A stretch of DNA of 64,000 nt from Plotosus lineatus (lineage: Eukaryota > Chordata > Actinopteri > Siluriformes > Plotosidae), in assembly GCA_024760905.1 (NCBI GenBank), contig CM045745.1, positions 20,183,782 to 20,247,781 on the forward strand. The letters run 5' to 3'. The position numbers were made by a program, and so were the translations under genes. The notes beneath the pieces are model-generated. The model was not told where the DNA came from. It ran no database searches and saw nothing but the letters and a program-made list of their open reading frames with translations. Shown piece by piece: positions 48,790 through 60,389 of the stretch (position 1 is the stretch's first letter; every line of letters starts with the position of its first letter).

Positions 48790-48854
48790 GTTATGCAGTC
48801 ATCTTCAGTAACTATCTTATTCACACATTGGGATCATTTAGCTCGGGGAGTCTA

Positions 48855-48975
48855 TCTATCTGCTACATGTTTTTGGGAGGTAAGCAAAGAACATGGAAAG
48901 CCAATACCCTGAGCTCAAAATCAGAACCTGGGGCTGTTGGGAAGCAGCACTATCAAATGTACCACCATATTGCTC
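48855..48975 (-). mobile_element. SINE-D fragment
   Basis: 'GTTTTTGGGAGGTAAGCAAA', 'CATGGAAAGCCAATACCC' and 'TACCACCATATTGC' are decayed minus-strand SINE-D body and head. No 3' module. Confidence 0.5.
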
Positions 48976-50440
48976 ACACTTTGTAAAAACTCAAAAAACA
49001 ACCTAAAGGCAGTTATTCAAACTTGAACACCCACCCCTCACCAGTATCAACATACTTCATCAGGAGTGGGTTTCACGGTATTAAAATTGAAAATCCATCT
49101 GCTTTATTATGCTAAGAGGCACAGAGAGTTACATTTTTGATTTTGGTCTTAGAGATTTTAGCTGACTTGAATCATTGTTATGCCATTAAGAAGACTGATC
49201 ATTAACTTTGTCAGACATTAGGTGACTCACTAATGGCAGTTGCAGTAAACAAAGTACTAATTTTCTGTTAATGGAATCTGATGTGCGTATCATCTGATGA
49301 AGTAGATAAATGTGGCAAATATCTTCAGCCCTTACTGTGGGTGTGAGTTTGTGAGCATAGTGTTGAAGGAACTGAAGGTCATCACATTGTCCTCTGTTCC
49401 CTTCAGTATTGTCATGGACCAAACAGCCAACAACCAAAAAAAAAAAGGTTTAAAGCTCCAACATGAATTGATTTATTGGCACAAAATGACATGGACAAAA
49501 CAAATAACAAAAGGTAATAAAATAAAAAATTATAGGGGCCTTAAAAAAAAAACAAAAAAAAAACACAAGTATAACTTTACTGAAAATAAAACTAAACACC
49601 AACTGAACTGACAGCCCTCTTGAAATGAGACACTGGGGCAACATATATCGTGGGAGATCAAACCACATTTCGCACAGAGGGGGAACATTATATACACAAT
49701 AAATAACAAAATAAAACCATAATCCCTCCCATGATGTAGGAACACTTGGTCTGATCCATGAGAGGGACTTCAGCATGAAACCATGCTCTGTCCTCAGCCC
49801 CATCTTGTCTGTCCAATCAGGAAATGCCACACAGCAGCTACACAGGTAACTCAAGAGAAGAAAGAAATTTTTTTAAAAATGACAAAACAAGTAGACTAGA
49901 TGTGCATGCTCCATCCAGGAACAGAGTAGTACCAGAGTGCTCGCAAACCAATTCTGTAACATATACTGTTGTGGTTATTTAGATTATATACACAACTCAA
50001 TAACTAAACATGTGATACTAGCTGTGAGTGTGTAGGTACTACAACCTTTTGTGTGGCTGTTGGCACAGCCATCACAAATACATTTGTGGTTGAGTTTGTC
50101 AGCATTAAACGACACGGTTCCTCTGTGATTTCTGTTTCCTTAGCGTGACCCTCAAAATCGCAACACGATCAGTTCCTCCTCAGACCCAGAGTGTAAAAAC
50201 AACACGTATAAACAGCCCTCTTTTATAATGATTATCTGTTTGTTCATTCCCCCCCCCCCCCCGAGTCACAGCCCTTCTTCCTGGCATAGAAGTGATTAGA
50301 TATTCTACACCTCTCCCACCCATACTCCCTTTCCTATAATGCACTTCTCCCGCCTAACAGAAGCCGAAATTAATTACTAATCTTCAGTTGAAAATAGAAT
50401 ATTTATGCCACGGGGACACTGGGACCAGCACAAGGGAAGA

Positions 50441-50441
<1 letters not shown>
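48976..50441 (+). other. Intron DNA, no element recognised
   Basis: In one frame at 49320-49430 the text LKELKVITLSSVPFSIVMDQ looks weakly transposase-like (hAT core style), but nothing around it confirms this. Poly-C near 50249 and A-rich runs near 49545. Confidence 0.4.

Positions 50442-50480
<39 letters not shown>
50442..50480. repeat. (TG)n microsatellite
   Basis: Uninterrupted TG tract. Confidence 0.95.
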
Positions 50481-50483
<3 letters not shown>

Positions 50484-50932
50484 ACACACACTATTCTATT
50501 GGGGGGGTTTCTGTGAATATGGTGAGCATTTTTCGATTTGTATGGGTGCTGCCGAGAAATACTAAAAGGACATAGGGTAGCGTTTAAATGAGTTGCATTG
50601 GGTTTTAGCTTTAAATGAAATAAGTATGTGTCTGTGTAGCTTATAAAATTGAAATGTAGATTCAGGCTTAATTAAGCATTAACCCCCCATAACAGTAAAA
50701 TATTAGTAAGTATTGAGGCAAATCTTCATCACAATGTCATAACCTGTGTGATTACATCAAAATACAACAGATTTTCTTCACTTACAAGGTTCATAATTAT
50801 TCACAGCTCGAAGTCAGTGTTTCTGATACCCTGCTGATAACCTTGGTATACTTTTTTTTTTTTTCGTGGTCCGTTTCATAAACAAACTTGTAATTACTAT
50901 GGATTTTGGTATGCTGAATTAAATACGACAAA
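50481..50932 (+). other. Intron DNA, no element recognised
   Basis: Poly-T near 50850; nothing else. Confidence 0.5.
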
Positions 50933-50946
50933 AATGGCTAATTGGC

Positions 50947-51297
50947 ATGGGGCAGTGGTGGCCCGGTGGTAAGGTGCTGGATTATCAATCACAGGGTTGG
51001 GGATACATGCCCCGCTGTCAACAGTTGTTATTGCTGTCAACAGTTGTTATTGCTGTCACCTAGTGCAGCTAACTCGGTTATTAAAGGCCGGCCATGGCTC
51101 TCACTATGGTGTGAGGCATGTAAAATAACCATTGCTGACTTTCGACAAGAGTAGCTGCATAGTCGTGAGTGTGTTTCTGCCCTGCAAAGGCCTGGTGAGC
51201 TGTCCAGGGTGCACTCTGCCCTTGCCCCGAATCGGCTTAGATGGGCACCAGCCTCCCCGCAACCCTAATTAAGATTAAGTGGTTTAGAAAATGAATG
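50947..51297 (+). mobile_element. SINE-A, L2-tailed, with 14-bp TSD
   Basis: Head GGGGCAGTGGTGGCCCGGTG, a short internal duplication in the B-box region (51021-51056, 'CAACAGTTGTTATTGCTGT' twice), normal body and (GAAT)n tail. AATGGCTAATTGGC is repeated exactly at 50933-50946 and 51298-51311. Confidence 0.85.
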
Positions 51298-51311
51298 AAT
51301 GGCTAATTGGC

Positions 51312-51714
51312 TACTGTTTCCAAAATATTTAATTTTTTTGATTTGACGTGTACATAATTATGTTGAACGTGAAAGTATGTGTGCAGGGTTTCTCGAGTAG
51401 AAAAGTGATGGGATTTGAGTTAATGGAGTTAACACTGTATCATTCATGACCTACAGGGACAGCATGATGCAATCCAATCTTTGGATTGCATGATTTGCCT
51501 AAAACTAAAAATAAAAGTATTTTCAAATCCAATCATTGTTTATTACAATATTTATGTAAGATATTAAATAATAGTTATTAATTAAACACTAATTTTAGGT
51601 GGAATATTTGGTGCATGTCAAACTCTTACCGTGTTTGGGTTTGGGTTTTTTTTTGTTGAAAGTTGATCTATATTTCTTCCTTTTCTTGTATTCCATAATG
51701 TTAATAAGGATATG
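51312..51714 (+). other. Intron DNA with a small hairpin
   Basis: An 11-bp perfect inverted repeat with a 3-nt loop (ATGCAATCCAA at 51467-51477, inverted at 51481-51491). Otherwise nothing recognised. Confidence 0.5.
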
Positions 51715-51827
51715 TGTTATGCAGAGGATTACTTATAACAATTTTTAGACAAATAACACTATTTATTGGGGGTTTGCCTCTTTCTGGGGGGGGGGGGGGT
51801 GACAGAAAATAATTCAGAAGCACTGGG
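51715..51827. mobile_element. hAT-like MITE right-end fragment
   Basis: 'GTTATGCAGAGGATTACTTA' and 'ATAATTCAGAAGCACTG' match the right part of the hAT MITEs at 722-1110 and 33446-33983. Confidence 0.6.
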
Positions 51828-51832
51828 TTAAG

Positions 51833-51931
51833 ACCTTGCCCATCTTAGCATAGTGGGGGTCCAACTGGAATTTGAACACACAACCTCCTGATCATGAATG
51901 CAGCACCCTAAGCACTATGCCACCAGCCATG
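51833..51931 (-). mobile_element. SINE-B head fragment
   Basis: 'AAGACCTTGCCCATCTTAGC' to 'GCACTATGCCACCAGCCA' is the head and first body part of SINE-B; the 3' part is missing. Confidence 0.7.
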
Positions 51932-52115
51932 TATTTTAATTTAAATTCCAATCCCTTCCCTTTATAACTCATCCATCCTTCATTATTCCTAAATCAGTGT
52001 CATGTATTCTGACCCAGTAACATTTCCCAAATACTAGACCCAGTCAGCAATTTTAAACATCAGTTTAAATCCAAGTTGCCAAAAATAAGGAAAGTTTAAC
52101 TGTATTTCAGAAGTA

Positions 52116-52227
52116 CAGTCGGCCCCCTTCTTACGAAATTTTTCTTCTTGCGCACCTTTTTAGTAGCCTGGAGTTTTCGTAAGTAGAGGCGCATTTTACA
52201 TATAAAACACCTGTTTCGTTCCAAGGA
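52116..52227. mobile_element. Tigger T2 terminal fragment
   Basis: CAGTCGGCCCCCTTCTTACG after a TA, then 'GGAGTTTTCGTAAGTAGAGG' and 'CGTTCCAAGGATCC'. It stops where the RTE LINE begins; the other end of T2 was not found downstream. Confidence 0.7.
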
Positions 52228-54163
52228 TCCCAAGACTACAGCTAATGCGATCAGGGAGACAGGTAGGAGAATACTTGGTGTGTCATCTGGAAGGAAAGTA
52301 GATAAGGATACTTGGTGGTGGAATGAGGAAGTGCAGGAGTGTGTACAAAGGAAGAGGTTAGCTAAGAAGAAGTGGGACATTGAGAGGACCGAAGAGAGTA
52401 AACAGGAGTACAGGGAGACACAGCGTAAGGCGAAGGTAGCGGTGTCAAAGGCCAAACAGAGGGCGTATGATGACTTGTATGCTCGGTTGGAAAGTAAAGA
52501 GGGAGAAAATTATTTATACAGGTTAGCACAGCAGAGAAATAGGGATGGGAAGGACGTGCAGCAAGTTAGATTGATAAAGGACAGAGAGGGAAATGTATTG
52601 ACTGATGACAGAAGTGTGCTGGGAAGATGGAAAGAGTACTTTGAAGAGCTGATGAATGAGGAAAATGAGAGAGAAAAAAAGAGTAGAAGAGGTGACTGTT
52701 GAGGACCAGGAAGTAGCAAAGATTAGTAAGGGTGAAGTGAGGAGGGCATTGAAGAGGATGAAGAATGGAAAGGCAGTTAGGTCCTGATGACATACTGGTG
52801 GAGGTATGGAAGTGTCTAGGAGAGGTAGCAGTAGATTTTCTGACAAGAACATTTAACAAGGTTTTAGAGAGTGAGAGGATGCCAGAGGAATGGAGGAGAA
52901 GTGTGCTGGTGCCCATTTTTAAGAACAAGGGAGATGTGCAGAGTTGTGGCAACTACAGAGGGATAAAGTTGATGAGCCATACGATGAAGTTATGGGAAAG
53001 AATAGTGGAAGTTAGACTAAGGGCAGAGGTCAGCATTTGTGAACAACAGTTTGGTTTCATGCCAAGAAAGAGCACCACAGATGCAGTGTTTGCCTTGAGG
53101 ATGTTAATGGAGAAGTACAGAGAAGGTCAGACGGAGCTGCATTGTGCCTTTGTGGATCTGGAGAAAGCATATGACAGGGTGCCGAGAGAAGAACTGTGGT
53201 ATTGCATGAGGAAGTATGTTAGAGTGGTGCAGGACACGTATGAGAGATGTAAGACAGTGGTGAGGTGTGCTGTCGGTGTGACAGAAGAGTTCAAGGTGGG
53301 ACTGCATCAAGGGTCAGCTCTCAGCCCTTTCTTGTTTGCTATGGTGATGGATAGGCTGACAGACGAGGTTAGACAAGAATCTCCATGGACTATGATGTTT
53401 GCAGATGACATTGTGATCTGTAGTGAGAGCAGAGAACAAGTGCAGGAAAATCTAGAGAGGTGGAGGTATGCCCTGGAAAGGAGGGGAATGAAGATTAGCC
53501 TCAGTAAGACAGAATACATGTGCATGAATGACAAGGACCCAAGAGGAACGGTGAGATTATTGGGAGCAGAGATAAGAAAGGTGGAGGATTTTAAGTACTT
53601 GGGCACAACAATCCAGAGCAATGGAGAGTGTGGAAAGGAGGTGAAGAAGCGTGTGCAGGCAGGTTGGAATGGTTGGAGAAAAGTGTCCGGTGTGATAGGA
53701 GGGTATCGGCAAGAATGAAAGGAAAAGTGTACAAGACGGTGTTGAGGCCAACAGTGGCCCTGGGGAAAAGACAGGAGGCAGAGCTGGAGGTAGCAGAGAT
53801 GAAAATGTTGAGGTTCTCTTTGGGAGTAACGAGGATGGATAGGATCAGAAATGAGTGCATCAGAGGGACAGCCCACGTAAGATGTTTTGGAGACAAAGTC
53901 AGAGAGGCTAGATTGAGATGGTTTGGACATGTACAGAGGAGGGATAGTGAGTATATTGGTAGTAGGATGCTGAGGCTGGAACTACCAGGCAGAAGGCCTA
54001 GAGGAAGACCAAAGAGACGATTCATGGATGTGGTGACGGAGGACATGAAGGTCGTTGGTGTAAGTGAAGAAGATGCAAAGGACAGGGTGAGAGGAAGACG
54101 GATGATTCGCTGTGGCGACCCCTGAAGGGAAAAGCCGAAAGGAAAAGAAGAAGAAGAAGGTCT
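52228..54163 (+). mobile_element. RTE LINE, 5'-truncated copy
   Basis: It begins within the region between endonuclease and reverse transcriptase and runs to the complete 3' end 'GATTCGCTGTGGCGACCCCT' and 'GAAAAGCCGAAAGGAAAAG' with a (GAA)n tail (54147-54161). Orientation is opposite to the copy at 19231-22384. 5' truncation is normal for target-primed reverse transcription. No target duplication was found. Confidence 0.88.
52280..54125 (+). pseudogene. RTE reverse transcriptase, frameshifted
   Basis: Three overlapping frames: 52280-52702 (N-terminal linker), 52765-53718 (317 codons, the palm) and 53628-54125 (C-terminus). In the palm frame: VPIFKNKG (about 49-56), CGNYRGIKL (61-69), FVDLEKAYDRVPREELWYC (129-147), HQGSALSPFLFAMVMDRLTD (181-200) and FADDIVICS (212-220) with the catalytic Asp pair. 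A gap of about six residues follows MRK (150) compared with the other copy, which reads MRKSGVTEKYVRVV. Frameshifts near 52690-52780 and 53700 disable it; the endonuclease is absent. Confidence 0.88.
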
Positions 54164-54327
54164 GATTTACATTTACATTGGTTAATTTGGTTGTATATAC
54201 ATATGTAGCATTTTTTTCATAATTAAATCGTTATTACAAACTTCCGAACCATTCTCGGAAGCTATGGACAATCAGCAAAACGGACAGATGCTCCCCTTGT
54301 GGTCAATTAAATTGAGGGTCGCATGTT
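54164..54327 (+). other. Short intron spacer
   Basis: Nothing recognised with confidence. Confidence 0.4.
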
Positions 54328-54340
54328 CTATTAAAATAAC

Positions 54341-54691
54341 TTGTTTTCCTTTCGGCTTTTTCTTTTTTCAGGGGTCACCACATCAAATCATCTGATTCGC
54401 ATGTTTGATTTGGCATAGGTTTTTACGTTGGATTCCCTTCCTGACTCAACCCTTTAGCAAGGGACAGAAACACGATGACTGCTATGCAGCTACTCAGCTC
54501 CTCTTTACGAAAGTCAGCAATGGTTCTTTTACATGAACCTCTCACCATAGACAGTGAGAGACATGGTTGGCCTTTGATGACCAGTTAACTGCACTGGGGG
54601 GGGACAGTGACAACCTTGGAGAGTGGGACTCGAACCCCTAACCTTAGGATCAGCGATCCAGCACCCTTTACCACCAGGCCACCACTGCCCC
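54341..54691 (-). mobile_element. SINE-A, RTE-tailed, with TSD
   Basis: Plus-strand reading: 'TTCCTTTCGGCTTTTTC', 'GGGGTCACCACATCAAATCA', 'GGATTCCCTTCCTGACTCAA', body, and the head CCACCACTGCCCC ending at 54691. CTATTAAAAT at 54328-54337 and 54698-54707 is the likely target duplication. Confidence 0.8.
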
Positions 54692-54707
54692 TGTGTACTA
54701 TTAAAAT

Positions 54708-55090
54708 GTATACAAATTAAACATCAATGGTAATGAGAACAATATCCCTTAACCTCAGTATAGTGAAGCTATATGTATGGTTGATGCGGGGCTGGTTCCC
54801 GAAAGTGCCTGGAAATCTTGTTAGGTTAGATGGACTTTCATAAAGTACAAGGAAATTGAAGTTCAAATTAAAAATGGTTCATCAATGGATGTTCCAAGAG
54901 GACAATGATTATAAATATATATTTAAAACAACCCAAGTATTGTTGGCTAACCGTGGAATTCAAGAATATGCCATAGCCATCATGAACTAAACTCTACTTA
55001 GAACCTGTGGGATGAACTGAAGAGAAGAGTACACAAAATGAGGCTCTGGGACACTGGATGATGTGGAGATGTTCTGTGTGTGGTCTCTAA
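54708..55090 (+). other. Intron DNA, possible decayed Tc1 scrap
   Basis: 'CCAAGAGGACAATGATTATA' and 'CTTAGAACCTGTGGGATGAA' near 54892-55015 resemble the C-terminal region of Tc1 transposases, strongly decayed. Confidence 0.4.
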
Positions 55091-55092
55091 TA

Positions 55093-55561
55093 CAGGGATC
55101 CCTAACTTTCCGCGGTTAACTGAGACGGAGATCCCCACGTGACCACCAAAATCCATGAAGTAGTATCACAACCCAACCCCACCCCCACCTTCCGTGTACG
55201 TGAATGTATATGTGTATATAATATCAACAAATACATATGCAATGCTATAAATGCTTATAACAATAAAACATTAAAAAAAATAATGCATAAGATGTAAATA
55301 AAATATAAATACACACATACAGACACACGTGCACGCACTCAGATGAACAACGTAACTAGTTTTGATGGGGGGGTTTGGGTTGTTTTTTTGTTTTGTGTTG
55401 TTTTGGTTTTTTTTGTTTTTTTTTTTGCATAATTAGCCTCGTTTTTGTGGCATTTCTTTAACTTCCTTATTTTTTAATTCGTTGAATATTTAAAAAAATA
55501 AAATAAAATGCGATGCACTGAAGCCGCATCAATTCAAGCGCTAAGTAGCGAGGGATCCCTG
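55093..55561. mobile_element. T3 MITE, complete copy
   Basis: Ends CAGGGATCCCTAACTTTCCG and, inverted, AGTAGCGAGGGATCCCTG, with TA at 55091-55092 and 55562-55563. 469 bp, non-coding. Confidence 0.8.
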
Positions 55562-55563
55562 TA

Positions 55564-55838
55564 CTCTGTTCTGTGTTCGCCAATCTAATGAAATGTTGCT
55601 GGAGAAGACGTACTGCTGTTTTATTAGTGAAAACGAAATATGTATGAACTATCAATAAAGTATGCCACAACTATTTTCAGTGAATATTTTGATTTAGAAT
55701 ATAATGCAGTCAGTTAATTGTGTTTATGTCTTGTATACACTATGCTGTGTTACATTTTAGGGCTTACAAAGCTGTTTGATTTGTTGACTTGTGCTGGTAT
55801 ATTTGCAAGATCCATGCAAAGTGTGAATCTGTGAACCA

Positions 55839-55875
<37 letters not shown>

Positions 55876-57182
55876 AACATCTATTTGTAAACTTAATCAG
55901 GGCAGGACAAAAGAACATAGCTGTAATGAAACTGCTCTCCATTAGTCCACTCCTGCATTAATAACTCTCCACAAAATAATGTGCAGTACTAATGCACCGT
56001 CTTCTTTTCTGTGCTGTCCTGCATACAGTATGTATGCTTGATTTATTCTAGTGGTGCATTTCATTATCTCATAGCACAGTAGCTGCATGACAAAACACTC
56101 TATATAGCCTGTGTCGTTGTAGTTTTACGTTGATGGCATATGTAAATGTAAATGTTTCCACAGCAATAGCTAGATGCTGAGATTCTGCACACAACACTAC
56201 ACTTACTCTTGCGTGTTCTGCAGTGTTTGATGTAACCTCAAGAAATATATGCTCAGATGGCCTATACACTTGAAAATATAGTGTTGTATTGATTTTGGCT
56301 GGGTCAGTACTCAAATTACTTTCTTAATGTCTTTGATGTTAGACGTCTTTTCCTTTCTGAATCCTCATAAAACATTACGCAGTGGCCATTACACTACACT
56401 GGAACTGTACTGCTAAATGCAGCAGTTTCTATAAAGGTCACCTAATTTGGTAAGCAGCCAAAACATAAAATTATATACAACGCAGCTATAATCACATTCA
56501 CATTTGGAAGTTGGGTACAGATATTAATAGTATCCTAACTGCTGCACAAAGACAAAAGACATTTTAACAGATGCATACGAGCCAAATCATTAACTCGACT
56601 GCTGACTTTTACTGTCGTGTTACAAAACAAACTGAAGCACCGTATGTCTTATCCATGAATATGAAAGTGCATGCATTTTTAAAATCTTTTTAGCATCCTC
56701 AACTTTTTCTTTTGTTCCCGCTTTGCTGCTATAGCCACATACAAACTTTTCCCATGGGCCGGCACTTTAAATGCATCATCATCCAAAAATTCTTTGGCAG
56801 GGAATTACTGTAGCTGTCATTTGAATCTCACATGTTGTGTTGTGAGTAATTTCCTGTGGTAGAAGTTAATTTTTCTTCCCACTTAGAGTTTTCTAATGTA
56901 ATTTAGAACAAATAAACACCAGTTATAAGGTCTGAAATAGTTTAAGGGGATGACTTACAGAATTATTCATTATAATTGTCTTTTCTTTTCTATGTCTAGA
57001 CTATGATGTAATTAGAGTGCAGTTTATGGTAGAGAATTATCCCCTCTTGATCTACTATGGCAATATATGAAGTTTGATGAAGGACTTAGGAAGAACCAAT
57101 CCTTCGTTAATATTTTTGTTAAATATCTTGTACATTTGTGTTTAAAAAGTGAATAAAACTCAAATCCTTATAATAGATTTTT

Positions 57183-57186
<4 letters not shown>
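55564..57186 (+). other. Intron DNA, no element recognised
   Basis: Poly-T at 55840-55871; otherwise unique-looking DNA. Open frames show no domain. Confidence 0.5.

Positions 57187-57222
<36 letters not shown>
57187..57222. repeat. (AC)n microsatellite
   Basis: Uninterrupted CA tract. Confidence 0.95.
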
Positions 57223-57225
<3 letters not shown>

Positions 57226-57235
57226 TTGGGAATAC

Positions 57236-57556
57236 ATGGGATCCCGCACTTTCCATGGTTAATTGAGACTGAGATCACCCCGCGACCGCCGAATTCCCCG
57301 AAGTAGGATCATCCCACCCGACTGACATAGACGTACATGTATATGTGTATATAATATCAACAAATGCATATTCAATGCTATAAATGCTTATAACCATTAA
57401 ACATCCAAAACTAATGCATAAGATGTAAATAAAATATAAATACACACACATACAGGCACGGGTGCGCGCGAGCACGCTGATGCGCACCTCACATAAAAAT
57501 GTGAGTAGTTTTGATGGGGGGTTTTGGGTTGTTGGGCTTTTTTGTTTTGTTTCCCC
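57236..57556. mobile_element. T3 MITE, one end replaced by SINE-B
   Basis: 'GGGATCCCGCACTTTCCATG', 'GTTAATTGAGACTGAGATCA' and 'TTCCCCGAAGTAGGATCA' mark the left part. The right terminus is missing; a SINE-B 3' piece begins at about 57557 after a poly-C run. Confidence 0.65.
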
Positions 57557-57719
57557 CCCCAGAACCTGCGATGGACTAGCGTCCCATCCAGGGGGAGTTG
57601 AACTCCTGGTCGCTTCACGCTATGGAAACCGGGGATAAGTACCGGCCTGATGAGCCACGAGGCTAAGCCACTAGGCTCGGGTGTAAAAACCCAACAGACT
57701 TACCTTACCTACCTTATCT
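57557..57719 (+). mobile_element. SINE-B, 5'-truncated
   Basis: 'CAGAACCTGCGATGGACTAG', 'CTGGTCGCTTCACGCTATGG', 'GTACCGGCCTGATGAGCCAC' and a TTACC-rich tail (57699-57716). It inserted into or replaced the end of the T3 MITE. Confidence 0.75.
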
Positions 57720-58364
57720 CACAGGTAACTGTAGACCTTATTTGAGTTTCCTGGAGCTGATTGCCGGCTGAGTGTTTGCCATTTCTGCTCTTCTTCGATC
57801 CATTCGATGGTAGTTTTTCAGTATCTATCACGTCTTTCAGCTTTTGGTTTCCATTATGTAACATTTGGGAATATTTTAGCTGAGTAGCCTGTCATTTTCT
57901 GCACTTATGTTTTCCCTCTCCAATCAACTTTTTACTCAAGATACTGTACACTGTTCTAAACAATGTCTGGAATGACCCGTTTTCCTCAGGATTTCAGAGA
58001 GAAATGCTCTATAACCGGCATGTACAACATTTACTGCCTTCCTTCCTTGAATACGCACAATAACTGGCACCTGTTTTTCAAAGAATGAATGACATCACTA
58101 ATTGAAGTCCACACTGCTACTATTTTGAACACCCCTTTCAATTAGTGATTCAATTACACAGAATTGGGTCTGTTGGATTCTATAACTCTGCTAAACCTGA
58201 TAGTAAATTATTTGCCATGTACAAATATAATTTCTACCAAAAAAAACAAAAAACAATGATTGGTTAGTGATAGATGGTTAGTGATGTCTAACTGATATTA
58301 TTTTGAACACAACTGTATTGAGTTAAGAATGAATAATTCTTCTGTCTATCTTTCTGTCTTTCAG
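57720..58364 (+). other. pcx: Intron 3' part with strong acceptor
   Basis: No repeat was recognised except A/T runs near 58240. The final 25 bases (TCTATCTTTCTGTCTTTCAG) form a strong polypyrimidine tract and acceptor. Confidence 0.6.
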
Positions 58365-58527
58365 TGTGGATCTTGTCCACGCACAGCTGCGTGTGTGTGA
58401 GGGCCGCAGTCTATCAGAGCTTGGCCTCAAACAGGATAATATCAAGATCAATGGTTGTGCCATCCAATGCCGTGTCACTACAGAGGACCCATCCCGTGGA
58501 TTCCAGCCTGACACGGGACGAATAGAG
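58365..58527 (+). CDS. pcx: Pyruvate carboxylase, biotin-carboxylase domain exon (163 bp)
   Basis: After completing the split Asp codon it reads [40 protein letters not shown] and [14 protein letters not shown], then GTAGGT. It carries the Arg of [11 protein letters not shown], equivalent to catalytic R338 of E. coli AccC, which stabilises the enolised biotin during carboxylation. It ends at a codon boundary (phase 0). Compared with the mammalian protein, as remembered, changes are conservative (for example AQL for AQI and SRG for ARS). The next segment of the protein is not found before the window ends. Confidence 0.95.
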
Positions 58528-59149
58528 GTAGGTCGTTTAAATGTGAATCCACATGAAAAGGTAGAGTTATCTTTGCAGTCATCATTAAACACTCATCAGT
58601 CATTTATCAAGATACTTTATTTAGGTGCATTGACTGGTGAGTGTTTATTCTGTGCTCATTTTAAACACCAAATGCAGGGATTCTAAAAAGGTTTTGCAGA
58701 CATTTTACAACTCGTTTAACCGTCAAATAAATTTCATTGCTCAGCAAAGATTTATGAGCATAATCCAACTTAAACTTACAAATATTATGGCCGTCATTAA
58801 AATGTACGCAATTATATTTGGGCAATCTACCGGAGGCATATTTTTTTTTCCTTCCAGGAATTTCTAGGATAATCACTATATTTATCCAATGCAAATAAAT
58901 AATGTTATATAAAATGGATTGTCCAAGGGTCAGCAAGGTTTAGGGTGGATTCATTAACATTCATGTGACACAATGAAGTCTAATAGCAAATAAATATGGC
59001 TGCTAAGCAACACCATGTGAATTATTAAAAAAAAAAAAAGTAAATACATCATACTGATTGAAATATCTAACAGTAAGCTTTAATGATGACACTATAACAT
59101 CTGAAGAAATTCACTGATGGCAATACTTCTGTGAAATATTAGCAAATAG
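58528..59149 (+). other. pcx: Next intron, 5' part
   Basis: Starts GTAGGT. No exon or transposon was recognised up to the family F relic. Confidence 0.55.
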
Positions 59150-60225
59150 ATATTACACTATGGAGTACCACACCCAGAACGCAGTTACAAAACACACATA
59201 ACAGCATGCAACAATCAGCCATAGTGTTAATATGAGCTGATTGGTCTCTGGCTAGGCAGGCCCATACAGAGCAAGAAGAAACTAGCCTTTGCTCCCCAGA
59301 TGCATCAGTGAGTCTTGAGCATCATTGACACGCTTGCTAGTTCACTGGTTGTCCTTCCTTGGACCACCTTTTAGTCGTGTTACGTATGGAATTTAGAAGA
59401 TGTAAATTGCCCTGTGAAACCAGCAAAGCACGACAAACCACAACATAAACTATATACAATTTAATATCAACAAAGTAAGGCAAAATAATAACTTGCAGCT
59501 TAGAGATAAACAAAATACAAATTGAACAAGGGTCCCAAAATTAAGATAGTCACCAAGCAGCTGCAGCATGGCAAATTTAGAGGCGGCGCGCGTCGGCGGT
59601 AAAAGTCTTGGAATCCCGCATTAGAAAGAAACAAAAAATTAAAATCCTCGTGTTGGCTGTGGATGAACGTGGATGATGGACTTGGGTGAAGAAGTCTTGA
59701 ACGACGAAACTTGGGTGACCGCGTTACATGATCCGCTTTGAATGGTTCTCCCTAGATGATCCGCTGCAAGCCAGTCGTCCTTAATATACGAGTAGATTCC
59801 TTAAAGTTCGGGAAAGTTCCATTCTGGAATACAGTATTCTAAATCACCTAACCCGTCACCAGGGCGCATGCGCAACTCGAAGTTTCCCTAACATGCTGGT
59901 AGACTACGCAGGCAAAAACAACAGTGACCCAAAAACATCTGAGTAATACCATGTGTCACTGTTTACAGCACACTGACTGAATATAATTATATACTATGTT
60001 TATCCCGTCACATTTATTTACATGCCCATATCAGTAAGTACTTCTACCTCTGCATTCCTACAAGACCTACCAGTTTGAATTGACCCAATTACTTGATAAC
60101 GTAGTCCTTGTTAAACTCGCCCAGATCTTTACTCTTACTCACATTCCCCTCCTTCCAACACATCAGCTTCAGGAACTGACTGTTCATTCTGTGTAATACA
60201 GCCTACTCCTTGGCAAGTGTAAATA
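59150..60225. mobile_element. Family F fish DNA element relic, split by an LTR-like insert
   Basis: Before the insert: 'GGCAGGCCCATACAGAGC' region and 'TTCACTGGTTGTCCTTCCTT' with GGACCACC. After it: 'CCTACAAGACCTACCAGTTT', 'CTCGCCCAGATCTTTACTC', 'CTTCCAACACATCAGC' and 'GGAACTGACTGTTCATTC'. The two halves are adjacent in the family as I remember it and are also represented at 13440-13690. Confidence 0.5.
59378..60012 (-). mobile_element. Candidate solo LTR
   Basis: The 635-bp block begins TGTTACG and ends CGTCACA (TG...CA ends). Its GC- and CpG-rich centre ('GAGGCGGCGCGCGTCGGCGG' at 59579) contrasts with the AT-rich surroundings. A TATA-like CTCGTATATTAAGG lies on the minus strand near 59792. 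It interrupts a family F relic. The flanks (AGTCG, TTTAT) do not match, so no target duplication supports it. Confidence 0.4.
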
Positions 60226-60389
60226 TAGCGGGATAATCAGTGGCTAAGACTCTGAGTCACTAATCACAAAGTTCTAGTTCAAACCCCAGTACCACTGAGC
60301 TGCCATCCTTAGCATACAACTGCTCACTCGTGTAGATGAGATCAAATGTATGTTGTTCTGGATGACGGTGCCTCCCAAATGGTGTAAAT
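60226..60389 (+). mobile_element. SINE-C-like fragment
   Basis: 'TCAGTGGCTAAGACTCTGAG' with 'AGTTCTAGTTCAAACCCCAG' is a tRNA-like head (B box GTTCAAACCCC), followed by a short body. The usual tail is decayed ('GTTCTGGATGACGGTGCC'). Confidence 0.5.

Noticed and set aside
49312..49440. Transposase-like phrase LKELKVITLSSVPFSIVMDQ
   Set aside because: Only about 30 residues, no hAT termini or other motifs nearby; too weak to annotate.
52510..54046. Minus-strand frames opposite the second RTE copy
   Set aside because: Shadows of the plus-strand reverse transcriptase.
58365..58686. Open frame continuing past 58527
   Set aside because: Homology to pyruvate carboxylase stops exactly at GAG followed by GTAGGT; the extension is intron read-through.
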